Positions 36,395-45,809 of a DNA stretch of 64,000 nt are shown one piece after another. The DNA is from Streptococcus sp. D7B5 (GTDB taxonomy: Bacteria > Bacillota > Bacilli > Lactobacillales > Streptococcaceae), in assembly GCF_029691405.1 (NCBI RefSeq), contig NZ_CP121467.1, forward strand, positions 1,550,001 to 1,614,000. The letters run 5' to 3'. Position 1 is the stretch's first letter. Each line of letters opens with the position of its first letter. The notes under the pieces are model-generated. The model saw only the letters and a list, made by a program, of their open reading frames with translations. It was not told the origin of the DNA and did no database searches. The translations under genes and the position numbers were made by a program.

Positions 36395-36520
36395 ATGATT
36401 GAAAAGATGGCATTGGGAGAATTTTACAAGGAATTGCGATTGGCTAGAAAACTCAAGCAGTCAGATGTAGCTTGTGATGGACTGACAGCATCTCAGTTAT
36501 CCAAGTTTGAGTTAGGGTAG
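36395..36520 (+). pseudogene. Truncated Rgg-type regulator
   Basis: 41 codons starting MIEKMALGEFYKELRLARKL followed by a helix-turn-helix (KQSDVACDGLTASQLSKFELG) and then a TAG. This is the N-terminus of an Rgg/MutR-type regulator, normally about 280-300 residues; the rest is gone. It lies just outside the right inverted repeat, so the region has been rearranged. The pneumococcal counterpart region carries an intact Rgg gene (from memory). Confidence 0.75.
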
Positions 36521-36582
36521 TCTTCGTGTTATACTGTCTTTGTTTCATAGTATAGGAGAAAATAGAATGAAAAAGATAATCT

Positions 36583-36638
36583 CTGTACTGCACCCCAAAA
36601 GTTAGATTTTTCTGTCTAACTTTTGGGGTGCAGTACAG
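36583..36638. mobile_element. Perfect palindrome resembling two joined IS3-family ends
   Basis: A 24-bp perfect inverted repeat (arms start CTGTACTGCACCCCAAAAGT) with an 8-nt loop. The TGTACTGCACCCCAAAAGTT type of sequence resembles the terminal repeats of IS3-family (IS150 group) elements as I recall them. No transposase lies between, so this is a MITE-like or collapsed remnant. It follows a well-placed ribosome site and ATGAAAAAGATAATC (36567), the start of a gene that it interrupts. The rest of 36521-36779 shows nothing further except the next promoter. Confidence 0.65.
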
Positions 36639-36744
36639 TTTCAGTCTTTTTTATTTTGACTATCTGTTACTAGTTTTTGATCAATTCTTTGTTTCCTCAA
36701 AATTTAGAGAACAAATCTCAAAATGTAATCGAAAAATTCAAAGT

Positions 36745-36773
36745 TTGTCAATCCTAGAGTTTTCTTGTATAGT
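36745..36773 (+). promoter_or_regulatory. Promoter that places the start at the ATG (leaderless)
   Basis: TTGTCA (36745-36750), 17 bp, TATAGT (36768-36773). The expected start lies at about 36780, the A of the ATG, and there is no ribosome site. Confidence 0.65.
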
Positions 36774-36779
36774 AGAAAT

Positions 36780-37406
36780 ATGAAATTTACAAAAATAATT
36801 AGTAGTTTGCTTGCTATTGGAGTGCTAATCTTATTTATAAAATCTTACCAAAACTTTAAAAATTTGGAATTTCCTAGTACGCAGTTAGTCATGTTTAAAT
36901 CTCTTTCCTTTTATATGTCCACAGAATCTTTTGAAAAAGTATTTGGAGAAGCTGATAAAGTTGTTGAGGAAACAGAAATGGCTTATCGTGATACTTGGCG
37001 TGCAGAAGACCCTTATTTTTATAAAACAGGTCGCCTCTTCTACTATTACGAAAACATGAGGTGGAAAGACTATACTGTTCGTGCAGATTTCACATTTTCA
37101 AAATGGCATACTTTAGAAGAAGTAAGAGTCTCTTTTCCTATCAATTCAAAAGTGGAACAGAAAGAACTGGTCAACAATTTATCTCAGTTTATAAAAACAG
37201 AGATTGAAACTTTGCCAGACTATCAGTCTTTGACTGTTGAAATGCTAGGACTCGAGAAAGATTCTTATCGATATAAAGCCAAATTACAAGGACAAATGGA
37301 GGAACTCTGGGTTGAAGTCTATCCAACAGAACTAGGTTATCATGAGAAACCTGAAGATAAGAAATATGGGGTTGGGATTAGTCAATATCGGAGGCATGCA
37401 TCGTAA
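36780..37406 (+). CDS. Paralogous membrane-anchored protein (copy 1)
   Basis: 208 residues: an N-terminal hydrophobic segment (IISSLLAIGVLILFIKSYQN) and a polar domain with the block YRDTWRAEDPYFYKTGRLFY. The next gene is a clear paralogue that has a lipoprotein Cys; this copy lacks a Cys in the lipobox position, so it is probably held by an uncleaved anchor. The ATG at 36780 has no ribosome site and lies right at the predicted transcript start. Function unknown. Confidence 0.82.
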   Translation: MKFTKIISSLLAIGVLILFIKSYQNFKNLEFPSTQLVMFKSLSFYMSTESFEKVFGEADKVVEETEMAYRDTWRAEDPYFYKTGRLFYYYENMRWKDYTVRADFTFSKWHTLEEVRVSFPINSKVEQKELVNNLSQFIKTEIETLPDYQSLTVEMLGLEKDSYRYKAKLQGQMEELWVEVYPTELGYHEKPEDKKYGVGISQYRRHAS

Positions 37407-37460
37407 TCCTTTCCTTCTATACCCTAGAATAGAAGTCAGTTAATGGTTAACTCTTTTATC

Positions 37461-37491
37461 TTGGACAAATGATAGAGTTTTTTAGTATAGT
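37461..37491 (+). promoter_or_regulatory. Promoter of copy 2, also leaderless
   Basis: TTGGAC (37461-37466) or TGGACA (37462-37467) with TATAGT (37486-37491), spacing 18-19 bp. The predicted start coincides with the ATG at 37498, again without a ribosome site. Confidence 0.55.
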
Positions 37492-37497
37492 AAAAAT

Positions 37498-38106
37498 ATG
37501 AAAATTACAAAAATAATCAGTAGTTTACTTGCTCTTGGAGCTTTACTCATGCTTTTATCAGCTTGCCATAATATCAACAAGACGCAACTAGTTTTGTTTG
37601 AATCCCTTTCGTTTGGTATGCCTGTTAAATCTTTTGAAGAAGTATTTGGAGAGGCTAGCCAAGTGGTGGAAGAAGAGGAAATGGCCTATCGCGATACTTG
37701 GCGTGCAGAAGACCCTTATTTCTATAAAACAGGTCGCCTTTTCTATGATTACGAAAATATTTCTTTGAAGGGCCATACAGGTCGAGTAAGATTCACATTT
37801 TCAAAATCGCATCGCTTGGAAGAAGCGACAGCTCATATTACTGTAGCTTCAAAAGGGGAGCAACAAGTAGTGATCAACAATCTATCCCAGACTGTAAAAA
37901 AAGAATTGGAAGAACTCCCAGATTACCAGTCCATGACCACTGATCCGGTAGGACTCTATGATGACGGTTATCGCTACAAGGTCAAGCTGAAAGGACAACA
38001 GTGGGAACTCTGGGTCGATGTCTATCCGACAGAAGATGAAGATGCTGAAAAAACTGAAGCCAACAAGTATATGATTCGAGTGGATCAATTTCTCATGTAT
38101 CCATAA
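37498..38106 (+). CDS. Paralogous lipoprotein (copy 2)
   Basis: 202 residues. The lipoprotein signal ends in LLSAC (Cys near 23). The body carries YRDTWRAEDPYFYKTGRLFY, identical to the block in the preceding copy, with the rest more diverged. Exact identity over this block suggests either strong constraint or gene conversion. It is a surface lipoprotein of unknown role. The ATG has no Shine-Dalgarno. Confidence 0.85.
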   Translation: MKITKIISSLLALGALLMLLSACHNINKTQLVLFESLSFGMPVKSFEEVFGEASQVVEEEEMAYRDTWRAEDPYFYKTGRLFYDYENISLKGHTGRVRFTFSKSHRLEEATAHITVASKGEQQVVINNLSQTVKKELEELPDYQSMTTDPVGLYDDGYRYKVKLKGQQWELWVDVYPTEDEDAEKTEANKYMIRVDQFLMYP

Positions 38107-38181
38107 ACAGGTAACATTTTTTACAATGTTTACTAGCTTCAAGTTTCAAACTCTAAACTTTTTTCCCTTATTTGAATATGT

Positions 38182-38220
38182 TATAATAGTCCGTGCTGTG
38201 GCTGTGATAACGAACAGCCT
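38182..38220 (+). promoter_or_regulatory. Promoter and small hairpin before azlC
   Basis: Extended -10 TGTTATAAT (TATAAT 38182-38187), then GGCTGT/ACAGCC hairpin around 38200-38220, 15 nt before the azlC start. Confidence 0.5.
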
Positions 38221-38234
38221 CAATTGGAGAGAAT

Positions 38235-38942
38235 ATGAGGAGAAGGATGAAAGAAAAAGGATTTTGGGAAGGTGTACAGGCGGCCATGCCGACTGCCCTT
38301 GGCTATGTCAGCATTGGTCTGGCTTGTGGGATTATCGGTGCGCCCTATGTGACACCTGTTGAGATGGGCTTGATGAGCCTCTTTGTTTATGCTGGGAGCG
38401 CCCAGTTTGCCATGTTAGCATTGATTGCGGTCCAAGCACCTGTCGCAGCTATTGCTATGACGGTCTTTTTGATCAACTTGCGCCTCTTTTTGCTGAGCTT
38501 GCATGCATCGACCTATTTCCGTCATACTAGTCTCTGGCAAAATATCGGTATGTCTAGCCTCTTGACAGATGAGACTTACGGGGTTTTGATGGGAGAATTA
38601 GCCCATACAGACAAGGTCAATCCTATGTGGATGCATGGGAACAATCTCAACAGCTATGTAGCTTGGTTTGTGGGGACAGTAGTCGGAACAGCTCTAGGTG
38701 GACTCCTACCAAATCCAGAAATTTTTGGTTTAGATTTTGCCCTTGTGGGAATGTTTATCGGGATTTTTGCTTCGCAGTTCCAGATTATGCAAAGACGGAT
38801 TCCTGTCCGCAATCTGCTGAAGATCCTAGCAGTTGTTACGGTGTCTTTCTTTTTGCTCTTGACAGTGGTGTCTCAGTCACTAGCTGTTCTGTTTGCGACG
38901 CTACTTGGTTGTACGATGGGGGTGCTTTTAGATGGTCAGTAA
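38235..38942 (+). CDS. azlC: AzlC family branched-chain amino acid exporter, large subunit
   Basis: 235 residues with seven or so hydrophobic segments and the AzlC pattern (GFWEGVQAAMPTALGYVSIG, FLINLRLFLLSLH, LTDETYGVL). With AzlD it exports branched-chain amino acids in relatives. ATG at 38235 (GGAGAG upstream) or 38247 (GAGGAGAAGG upstream) are both possible starts. It overlaps azlD by 11 nt. Confidence 0.92.
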   Translation: MRRRMKEKGFWEGVQAAMPTALGYVSIGLACGIIGAPYVTPVEMGLMSLFVYAGSAQFAMLALIAVQAPVAAIAMTVFLINLRLFLLSLHASTYFRHTSLWQNIGMSSLLTDETYGVLMGELAHTDKVNPMWMHGNNLNSYVAWFVGTVVGTALGGLLPNPEIFGLDFALVGMFIGIFASQFQIMQRRIPVRNLLKILAVVTVSFFLLLTVVSQSLAVLFATLLGCTMGVLLDGQ

Positions 38943-39255
38943 ATATCTTTTGTTAGCCATTATCTTTTCGGGCCTAGTGACTTGGGTTCCCCGTATGATT
39001 CCTTTCATCTTGGTCAAGTACAAGGGGTTGCCAGCTATCGTAGAGCGATTTTTGAAGTTCTTGCCTGTCTCTATCATCTTTGCCTTGATTCTTTCAAGCG
39101 TAGTGACCGGTAAGGTTGGCAGCCTTCCTCAGATCAAGTGGTTGGACTTCTTGGCAGTCTTTCCAACGGTTTGGGTAGCCTTTCGCTACCGCAATCTAGT
39201 TGCTACAGTTCTCTTTGGAGTGGTCTTGATTGCAGTCTTGCGTCTGGTCTTTTAG
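38932..39255 (+). CDS. azlD: AzlD family protein, small subunit
   Basis: 107 residues with four hydrophobic segments, the typical size of AzlD. The motif TWVPRMIPFILVKYKGLP is characteristic. It is translationally coupled to azlC through the overlap. Confidence 0.92.
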   Translation: MVSKYLLLAIIFSGLVTWVPRMIPFILVKYKGLPAIVERFLKFLPVSIIFALILSSVVTGKVGSLPQIKWLDFLAVFPTVWVAFRYRNLVATVLFGVVLIAVLRLVF

Positions 39256-39324
39256 CCAGCCATAAGAAAAACCTATCACCGAGATAGATATCATATAATG
39301 GCGTAAATTCCTTTTTTCTGTTAA

Positions 39325-40200
<876 letters not shown>

Positions 40201-40206
40201 TCGTAT

Positions 40207-40247
40207 GAAATCATCCAGTCTGAGAAAGACGGATGATTTCTCAATTT
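40207..40247 (+). terminator. Terminator after the binding lipoprotein
   Basis: GAAATCATCC (40207-40216) pairs with GGATGATTTC (40231-40240), with an inner GTCT/AGAC stem, followed by TCAATTTT. Confidence 0.8.
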
Positions 40248-40254
40248 TCAGGTA

Positions 40255-40271
40255 TATAGTTTCAAACTATA
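40255..40271 (+). promoter_or_regulatory. MET-box (MtaR/MetR operator)
   Basis: TATAGTTTCAAACTATA is a perfect 17-bp palindrome matching the streptococcal methionine box bound by LysR-type MtaR/MetR. It lies just upstream of a TTGCTA (40294)/TACTAT (40319) promoter for metQ, a position suited to activation. Confidence 0.88.
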
Positions 40272-40354
40272 TGTCTGCCTATCTAATAACAATTTGCTAA
40301 TTCAAATAAAGTATGAGATACTATTACGGTATTATTTTTAAAGGAGAAAGAATC

Positions 40355-41209
40355 ATGAAAATTAAAAAATGGCTCGGTGTAGCAGCTCTTGCTACAGTTG
40401 CAGGTTTGGCTCTTGCAGCTTGCGGAAATTCAGAAAAGAAAGCAGACAACGAAACAGTTGTCAAAATTGCAACAGTTAACCGTAGCGGTTCTGAAGAAGC
40501 GCGTTGGGATAAAATCCAAGAATTGGTTGAAAAAGATGGAATTAAATTGGAATTCACAGAGTTCACAGATTATTCACAACCAAACAAGGCAACTGCTGAT
40601 GGCGAAGTAGACTTGAATGCTTTCCAACACTACAACTTCTTGAACAACTGGAACAAAGAAAACGGGAAAGATCTTGTAGCGATTGCAGATACCTACATCT
40701 CACCAATCCGCCTTTACTCAGGTAAAAATGGGGAAGAAAACAAGTACACTAAAGTTGAAGAAATCCCAGATAACGGTGAAATCGCCGTACCAAACGATGC
40801 AACAAACGAAAGCCGTGCGCTTTACTTGCTTCAATCAGCTGGTTTGATCAAATTGGATGTTTCTGGAACTGCACTTGCAACAGTTGCTAACATCACAGAA
40901 AATCCAAAGAACTTGAAGATTACTGAATTGGACGCTAGCCAAACAGCTCGTTCATTGTCATCAGTTGATGCTGCCGTTGTAAACAATACCTTCGTTACAG
41001 AAGCAAAATTGGACTACAAAAAAGCACTCTTCAAAGAACAAGCTGATGAAAACTCAAAACAATGGTACAACATCATCGTTGCGAAAAAAGATTGGGAATC
41101 ATCACCTAAAGCTGATGCCATCAAGAAAATTATCGCGGCTTACCACACTGATGAAGTGAAAAAAGTTATCGAAGAAACATCAGACGGTTTGGACCAACCA
41201 GTTTGGTAA
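40355..41209 (+). CDS. metQ: Methionine-binding lipoprotein MetQ
   Basis: 284 residues. The lipobox LALAACGN has Cys near 22. The NlpA/MetQ fold follows (VKIATVNRSGSEEARWDKIQ, DLNAFQHYNFLNNWN). It binds L-methionine for the MetNP transporter downstream. The start at 40355 has AAAGGAGAAAG. A longer frame from 40313 is rejected because it crosses the promoter and ribosome site. The MET-box upstream supports methionine control. Confidence 0.96.
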   Translation: MKIKKWLGVAALATVAGLALAACGNSEKKADNETVVKIATVNRSGSEEARWDKIQELVEKDGIKLEFTEFTDYSQPNKATADGEVDLNAFQHYNFLNNWNKENGKDLVAIADTYISPIRLYSGKNGEENKYTKVEEIPDNGEIAVPNDATNESRALYLLQSAGLIKLDVSGTALATVANITENPKNLKITELDASQTARSLSSVDAAVVNNTFVTEAKLDYKKALFKEQADENSKQWYNIIVAKKDWESSPKADAIKKIIAAYHTDEVKKVIEETSDGLDQPVW

Positions 41210-41220
41210 TAAGACATAGG

Positions 41221-41244
41221 GAGGTGGGAGAGAGTTTCCACCTC
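41221..41244 (+). terminator. Weak terminator or attenuator after metQ
   Basis: GAGGTGG (41221-41227) pairs with CCACCTC (41238-41244), followed by TTACTTTTG. It may reduce readthrough from metQ into the peptidase and transporter genes, giving excess binding protein. Confidence 0.65.
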
Positions 41245-41327
41245 TTACTTTTGTATAGAGAGTTGATTTTAAAGAGGCACTTGTGGTCGTTCTGAGGACA
41301 CAAGTACGTAGTAGAAAGAGAGAGAAA

Positions 41328-42701
41328 ATGGTTTTTCCTAGCGAACAAGAGCAGATTGAAAAATTTGAGAAGGATCATGTGGCCCAGCATTATTTTGAAG
41401 TTTTGCGTACCTTGATTTCCAAGAAATCAGTCTTTGCCCAGCAGGTTGGACTCAAGGAGGTCGCAAACTATCTGGGTGAGATTTTCAAGCGTGTAGGGGC
41501 TGAAGTGGAGATTGATGAGAGCTATACGGCTCCCTTTGTCATGGCGCATTTCAAGAGTTCGCGTCCAGATGCTAAGACTTTGATCTTCTATAACCACTAT
41601 GACACTGTACCAGCGGACGGAGATCAGGTGTGGACAGAGAATCCCTTTACGCTTTCGGTCCGCAATGGATTTATGTATGGGCGTGGTGTTGACGACGACA
41701 AGGGCCATATCACGGCTCGTTTGAGTGCTCTGAGAAAGTATATGCAGCACCACGATGATCTGCCAGTCAATATCAGCTTTATCATGGAAGGGGCAGAGGA
41801 GTCTGCTTCTATGGATTTAGACAAGTATTTAGAGAAACATGCAGACAAACTTCGTGGGGCGGATTTACTAGTCTGGGAACAAGGGACCAAGAACGCCTTG
41901 GAACAGCTGGAAATCTCTGGAGGAAACAAGGGCATTGTGACCTTTGATGCCAAGGTAAAAAGTGCGGATGTGGATATCCACTCGAGTTATGGTGGTGTCG
42001 TGGAATCAGCTCCATGGTATCTTATCCAGGCTTTAAGTAGCCTACGTGCAGCAGATGGGCGTATCTTAGTAGAAGGCTTGTACGAGGATGTTCAAGAGCC
42101 AAATGAACGAGAACTAGCCTTGGTGGATACCTACGCCCAACGCAATCCTGAGGAAATCAGTCGCATTTATGGCTTGGAATTGCCTCTCTTACAAGAGGAA
42201 CGTGTAGCCTTCCTAAAACGTTTCTTTTTCGAGCCAGCCCTTAATATCGAAGGGATTCAGTCAGGTTATCAAGGGCAAGGGGTTAAAACGATTTTGCCAG
42301 CAGAAGCCAGTGCTAAGCTAGAAGTTCGTTTGGTTCCTGGCCTAGAACCGCATGATGTTCTGGAAAAAATTCGGAAACAGCTAGACAAAAATGGCTTTGA
42401 TAAGGTAGAATTATACTATACCTTGGGAGAGATGAGCTATCGAAGCGATATGAGCGCGCCAGCCATTCTCAACGTAATCGAGTTGGCCAAGAAATTCTAT
42501 CCACAAGGCGTATCAGTCTTGCCGACCACAGCGGGAACAGGACCTATGCATACGGTCTTTGATGCCCTAGAGGTACCAATGGTGGCCTTCGGTCTAGGAA
42601 ATGCCAATAGCCGAGATCACGGTGGAGATGAAAATGTGCGAATCGCCGATTACTACACCCATATTGAATTAGTAGAGGAGCTGATTAGAAGCTATGAGTA
42701 G
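41328..42701 (+). CDS. M20 family metallopeptidase
   Basis: 457 residues. M20 dipeptidase-like motifs: [15 protein letters not shown] (metal His and catalytic Asp), [10 protein letters not shown], and EGAEESAS (catalytic Glu pair). Located between metQ and metN, in the same operon, as in pneumococcus. It may release methionine or other amino acids from peptides or acylated forms. The ATG at 41328 follows AGAGAGAGAAA. It overlaps metN by 8 nt. Confidence 0.93.
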   Translation: MVFPSEQEQIEKFEKDHVAQHYFEVLRTLISKKSVFAQQVGLKEVANYLGEIFKRVGAEVEIDESYTAPFVMAHFKSSRPDAKTLIFYNHYDTVPADGDQVWTENPFTLSVRNGFMYGRGVDDDKGHITARLSALRKYMQHHDDLPVNISFIMEGAEESASMDLDKYLEKHADKLRGADLLVWEQGTKNALEQLEISGGNKGIVTFDAKVKSADVDIHSSYGGVVESAPWYLIQALSSLRAADGRILVEGLYEDVQEPNERELALVDTYAQRNPEEISRIYGLELPLLQEERVAFLKRFFFEPALNIEGIQSGYQGQGVKTILPAEASAKLEVRLVPGLEPHDVLEKIRKQLDKNGFDKVELYYTLGEMSYRSDMSAPAILNVIELAKKFYPQGVSVLPTTAGTGPMHTVFDALEVPMVAFGLGNANSRDHGGDENVRIADYYTHIELVEELIRSYE

Positions 42702-43755
42702 AGATATTATCAAGTTAGATCAGATCGATGTGACTTTTCACCAAAAGAAAAGAACCATCACAGCGGTCAAGGATGTGACTATTCACATCCAAGAAGGGGA
42801 TATCTACGGAATCGTTGGATATTCTGGAGCAGGGAAATCAACCCTTGTACGGGTGATTAACCTCTTGCAAAAACCATCTGCTGGGAAAATTACCATTGAT
42901 AACGACGTCATTTTTGATGGCAAGGTAACCTTGACGGCAGAGCAGTTGCGTCGCAAACGTCAAGATATCGGGATGATTTTCCAGCATTTCAACCTAATGA
43001 GTCAAAAGACAGCAGAGGAAAATGTGGCCTTTGCCCTCAAACATTCTGGACTCAGCAAGGAAGAAAAGAAAGCAAAAGTAGCTAAGTTGTTGGACTTGGT
43101 TGGCTTGGCGGATCGTGCTGAAAACTACCCTTCACAACTATCAGGAGGGCAAAAACAGCGTGTAGCCATTGCGCGTGCCTTGGCAAATGATCCGAAAATT
43201 TTGATTTCAGACGAGTCAACGTCTGCCCTCGACCCTAAGACAACTAAGCAGATTTTGGCCTTGTTGCAAGATTTGAACCAGAAATTAGGTTTGACGGTTG
43301 TCTTGATTACGCATGAAATGCAGATTGTCAAAGACATTGCCAACCGTGTGGCGGTCATGCAGGATGGCCGTTTGATTGAAGAAGGCAGTGTCCTTGAAAT
43401 CTTCTCAGACCCTAAACAACCTTTGACACAGGACTTTATCTCAACAGCTACAGGTATTGATGAAGCCATGGTCAAGATTGAGAAGCAAGAAATCGTAGAA
43501 CATTTATCTGAGAACAGTATCTTAGTGCAGCTCAAGTATGCAGGGGCTTCGACAGATGAACCACTTTTGAATGAATTGTACAAACATTACCAAGTAACGG
43601 CCAATATCCTCTATGGAAATATCGAAATTCTCGATGGCACTCCTGTCGGAGAATTGGTGGTGGTCTTGTCAGGTGAAAAAGCAGCACTAGCAGGTGCCCA
43701 AGATGCCATCCGTCAGGCTGGCGTCCAGTTAAAAGTATTGAAGGGAGGACAGTAA
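42694..43755 (+). CDS. metN: Methionine ABC transporter ATP-binding protein MetN
   Basis: 353 residues. Walker [10 protein letters not shown], signature [14 protein letters not shown], Walker [13 protein letters not shown] and a C-terminal NIL-type domain (about 265-353) that in MetN senses methionine. It works with MetQ and MetP. It overlaps the peptidase gene and is followed by metP after 1 nt. Confidence 0.96.
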   Translation: MSRDIIKLDQIDVTFHQKKRTITAVKDVTIHIQEGDIYGIVGYSGAGKSTLVRVINLLQKPSAGKITIDNDVIFDGKVTLTAEQLRRKRQDIGMIFQHFNLMSQKTAEENVAFALKHSGLSKEEKKAKVAKLLDLVGLADRAENYPSQLSGGQKQRVAIARALANDPKILISDESTSALDPKTTKQILALLQDLNQKLGLTVVLITHEMQIVKDIANRVAVMQDGRLIEEGSVLEIFSDPKQPLTQDFISTATGIDEAMVKIEKQEIVEHLSENSILVQLKYAGASTDEPLLNELYKHYQVTANILYGNIEILDGTPVGELVVVLSGEKAALAGAQDAIRQAGVQLKVLKGGQ

Positions 43756-43756
43756 A

Positions 43757-44449
43757 ATGACAGAGTTGATTCAAACTTATCTACCAAATGTCTATAAGAT
43801 GGGCTGGGCTGGTCAGGCAGGCTGGGGAACAGCCATCTACCTAACTCTTTATATGACAGTTCTTTCTTTCATCATCGGAGGGTTCTTGGGGTTGGTAGCA
43901 GGTCTTTTCCTCGTCTTGACAGCGCCAGGCGGTGTCTTGGAAAATAAGGTTATCTTCTGGATTTTAGACAAGATTACCTCTATTTTCCGCGCGGTACCAT
44001 TTATCATCCTCTTGGCAATCATGTCGCCACTCTCTCACTTGATTGTGAAGACTAGCATCGGGCCAAATGCAGCCCTTGTCCCCCTTTCTTTTGCAGTCTT
44101 TGCCTTCTTTGCCCGTCAGGTGCAGGTTGTCTTGGCTGAGCTGGATGGCGGTGTCATTGAGGCGGCTCAAGCGAGCGGAGCGACCTTCTGGGATATCGTG
44201 GGTGTTTACCTATCAGAAGGTTTGCCAGATTTGATTCGTGTGACGACTGTGACTTTGATTTCCCTTGTTGGGGAAACAGCCATGGCGGGAGCAGTTGGTG
44301 CTGGTGGTATCGGTAACGTGGCCATTGCTTATGGATTTAACCGTTACAATCACGATGTGACCATCTTGGCAACCATCATTATCATCTTGATTATCTTTAC
44401 GATCCAGTTCTTGGGAGATTTCTTGACCAAGAAATTAAGTCATAAATAA
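43757..44449 (+). CDS. metP: Methionine ABC transporter permease MetP (MetI-like)
   Basis: 230 residues with five hydrophobic segments and the permease EAA-type loop (GGVIEAAQASGATFWDIVG). It ends the met operon, with a terminator behind it. AGGGAGGAC precedes the ATG. Confidence 0.95.
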   Translation: MTELIQTYLPNVYKMGWAGQAGWGTAIYLTLYMTVLSFIIGGFLGLVAGLFLVLTAPGGVLENKVIFWILDKITSIFRAVPFIILLAIMSPLSHLIVKTSIGPNAALVPLSFAVFAFFARQVQVVLAELDGGVIEAAQASGATFWDIVGVYLSEGLPDLIRVTTVTLISLVGETAMAGAVGAGGIGNVAIAYGFNRYNHDVTILATIIIILIIFTIQFLGDFLTKKLSHK

Positions 44450-44452
44450 TGG

Positions 44453-44478
44453 AAGGAGTTCAAAGGGACTCCTTTTTG
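44453..44478 (+). terminator. Terminator of the met operon
   Basis: AAGGAGT pairs with ACTCCTT around an 8-nt loop and runs into TTTTTG. Confidence 0.8.
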
Positions 44479-44607
44479 TTTTCTCACCGAAATGCAAGAA
44501 GGATAAAGCTTCTTTTTAGAAATATGCTATAATAAATAAAGGTCCTCAATTAGCAAATCAAAAAGTTTGCTGTAGAAGAGATGATAATGTAAAGGAGTTT
44601 GTCTGGT

Positions 44608-45762
44608 ATGAATTATTTCGAGGGGAATGAGTTTTTCCTTCTCTTGTTTGTAGTTTTACTGATTGGTTTTGTGGTAAACTTTTTTGAAAAACGTAAAGAC
44701 TACTATATTTTGGCGCTCTCCCTCTTATTTGCAGGAGCTATCTATGGTAAGAGCCGAGCGATGATTGTCTATTTACTCGCCTTTATCGTTTACCAGTATT
44801 TTCTGGTTTTTCTAGCGCAGCGGATAGAGGCAAAGTGGCTGAAACCACTGGTTTTCCTTTCCATTCTTCCTTTGGTGATCAATAAAGTCTTTGCCCTGAC
44901 TTCTCTGCATTTGTTGGCCTTTATTGGAATTTCTTACATGTCCTTTAAGACCATTCAGATCATGTTAGAGATATCGGATGGCTTAATCAAAGAAAAAATC
45001 ACTGTAAAAGATTATCTACAGTTTTTGCTCTTTTTCCCAACAGTTAGTGCTGGTCCGATTGATCGGAGTAGGAGATTTTTAAAAGAGATAAACGAGGTCA
45101 TGCCCCGAAAAGAGTATCTAGAGTTAGCAGGGGACGGTGTGTATCGTATCGTTCTAGGCCTCCTTTACAAGATTGTTTTATCAACCTATGTTTACCAGAT
45201 GTTACTCGCTCTAAATAATACTGGCACAGTCGTTTATTCAATCAAGTATATGTACCTCTATACCTTGTATCTGTTCTTTGACTTTGCAGGCTACAGTCTA
45301 ATGGCCGTTGGAAGTAGTAACATTCTAGGTATTCAGACACCGATGAACTTTAACAAACCTTTCTTGAGTGTCGATATCAAAGATTTCTGGACCAGATGGC
45401 ATATCACCTTGTCGACCTGGTTGAGAGATTTTGTATTTTCAAGAGTATTGATGCAGGTTATCAGGAAAAAATGGTTTAAAAATAGACTACACAATGCAAC
45501 CTATGCCTATATAATTAATATGTTAGTCATGGGTTTTTGGCATGGTCTTAGTGTTAGTTACATTGTCTATGGTTTTTATCATGGTGTCTTGATGGCTGGA
45601 TTTGAAGTGTATCAAAAGAAAAGCAATTTTTATAAGAAAAATAAAAACAAAAACTGGTATAAGCTACTAAGTTGGTTTGTGACCATGAATTTGGTTATGA
45701 TTGGTTTCTTTATCTTTTCGGGTGAACCCTATAAAATCTTACTGACGACTTTAAAGAGATAA
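44608..45762 (+). CDS. DltB-like MBOAT O-acyltransferase
   Basis: 384 residues with about 11 membrane helices. The MBOAT region has FFPTVSAGPIDRSRRF, KDFWTRWHITLSTWLRDF and MGFWHGLSVSYIVYGFYHG with the catalytic-type histidine. In the dlt system DltB passes D-alanine to DltD for lipoteichoic acid. No dltA or dltC lies here, so this is a second, Dlt-like transacylase with unknown donor. ATG 44608 (AAAGGAG upstream) is preferred to a TTG at 44599. TATAAT at about 44530 gives a promoter. Confidence 0.88.
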   Translation: MNYFEGNEFFLLLFVVLLIGFVVNFFEKRKDYYILALSLLFAGAIYGKSRAMIVYLLAFIVYQYFLVFLAQRIEAKWLKPLVFLSILPLVINKVFALTSLHLLAFIGISYMSFKTIQIMLEISDGLIKEKITVKDYLQFLLFFPTVSAGPIDRSRRFLKEINEVMPRKEYLELAGDGVYRIVLGLLYKIVLSTYVYQMLLALNNTGTVVYSIKYMYLYTLYLFFDFAGYSLMAVGSSNILGIQTPMNFNKPFLSVDIKDFWTRWHITLSTWLRDFVFSRVLMQVIRKKWFKNRLHNATYAYIINMLVMGFWHGLSVSYIVYGFYHGVLMAGFEVYQKKSNFYKKNKNKNWYKLLSWFVTMNLVMIGFFIFSGEPYKILLTTLKR

Positions 45763-45809
45763 GAGATTGAGAAGAAATCGGACAGATCGAAGGGATAGGA
45801 TAAAACGAG

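Noticed and set aside
36583..36638. Ordinary transcription terminator
   Set aside because: The 24-bp perfect palindrome could terminate, but there is no T-run after it and its arms resemble insertion-sequence ends.
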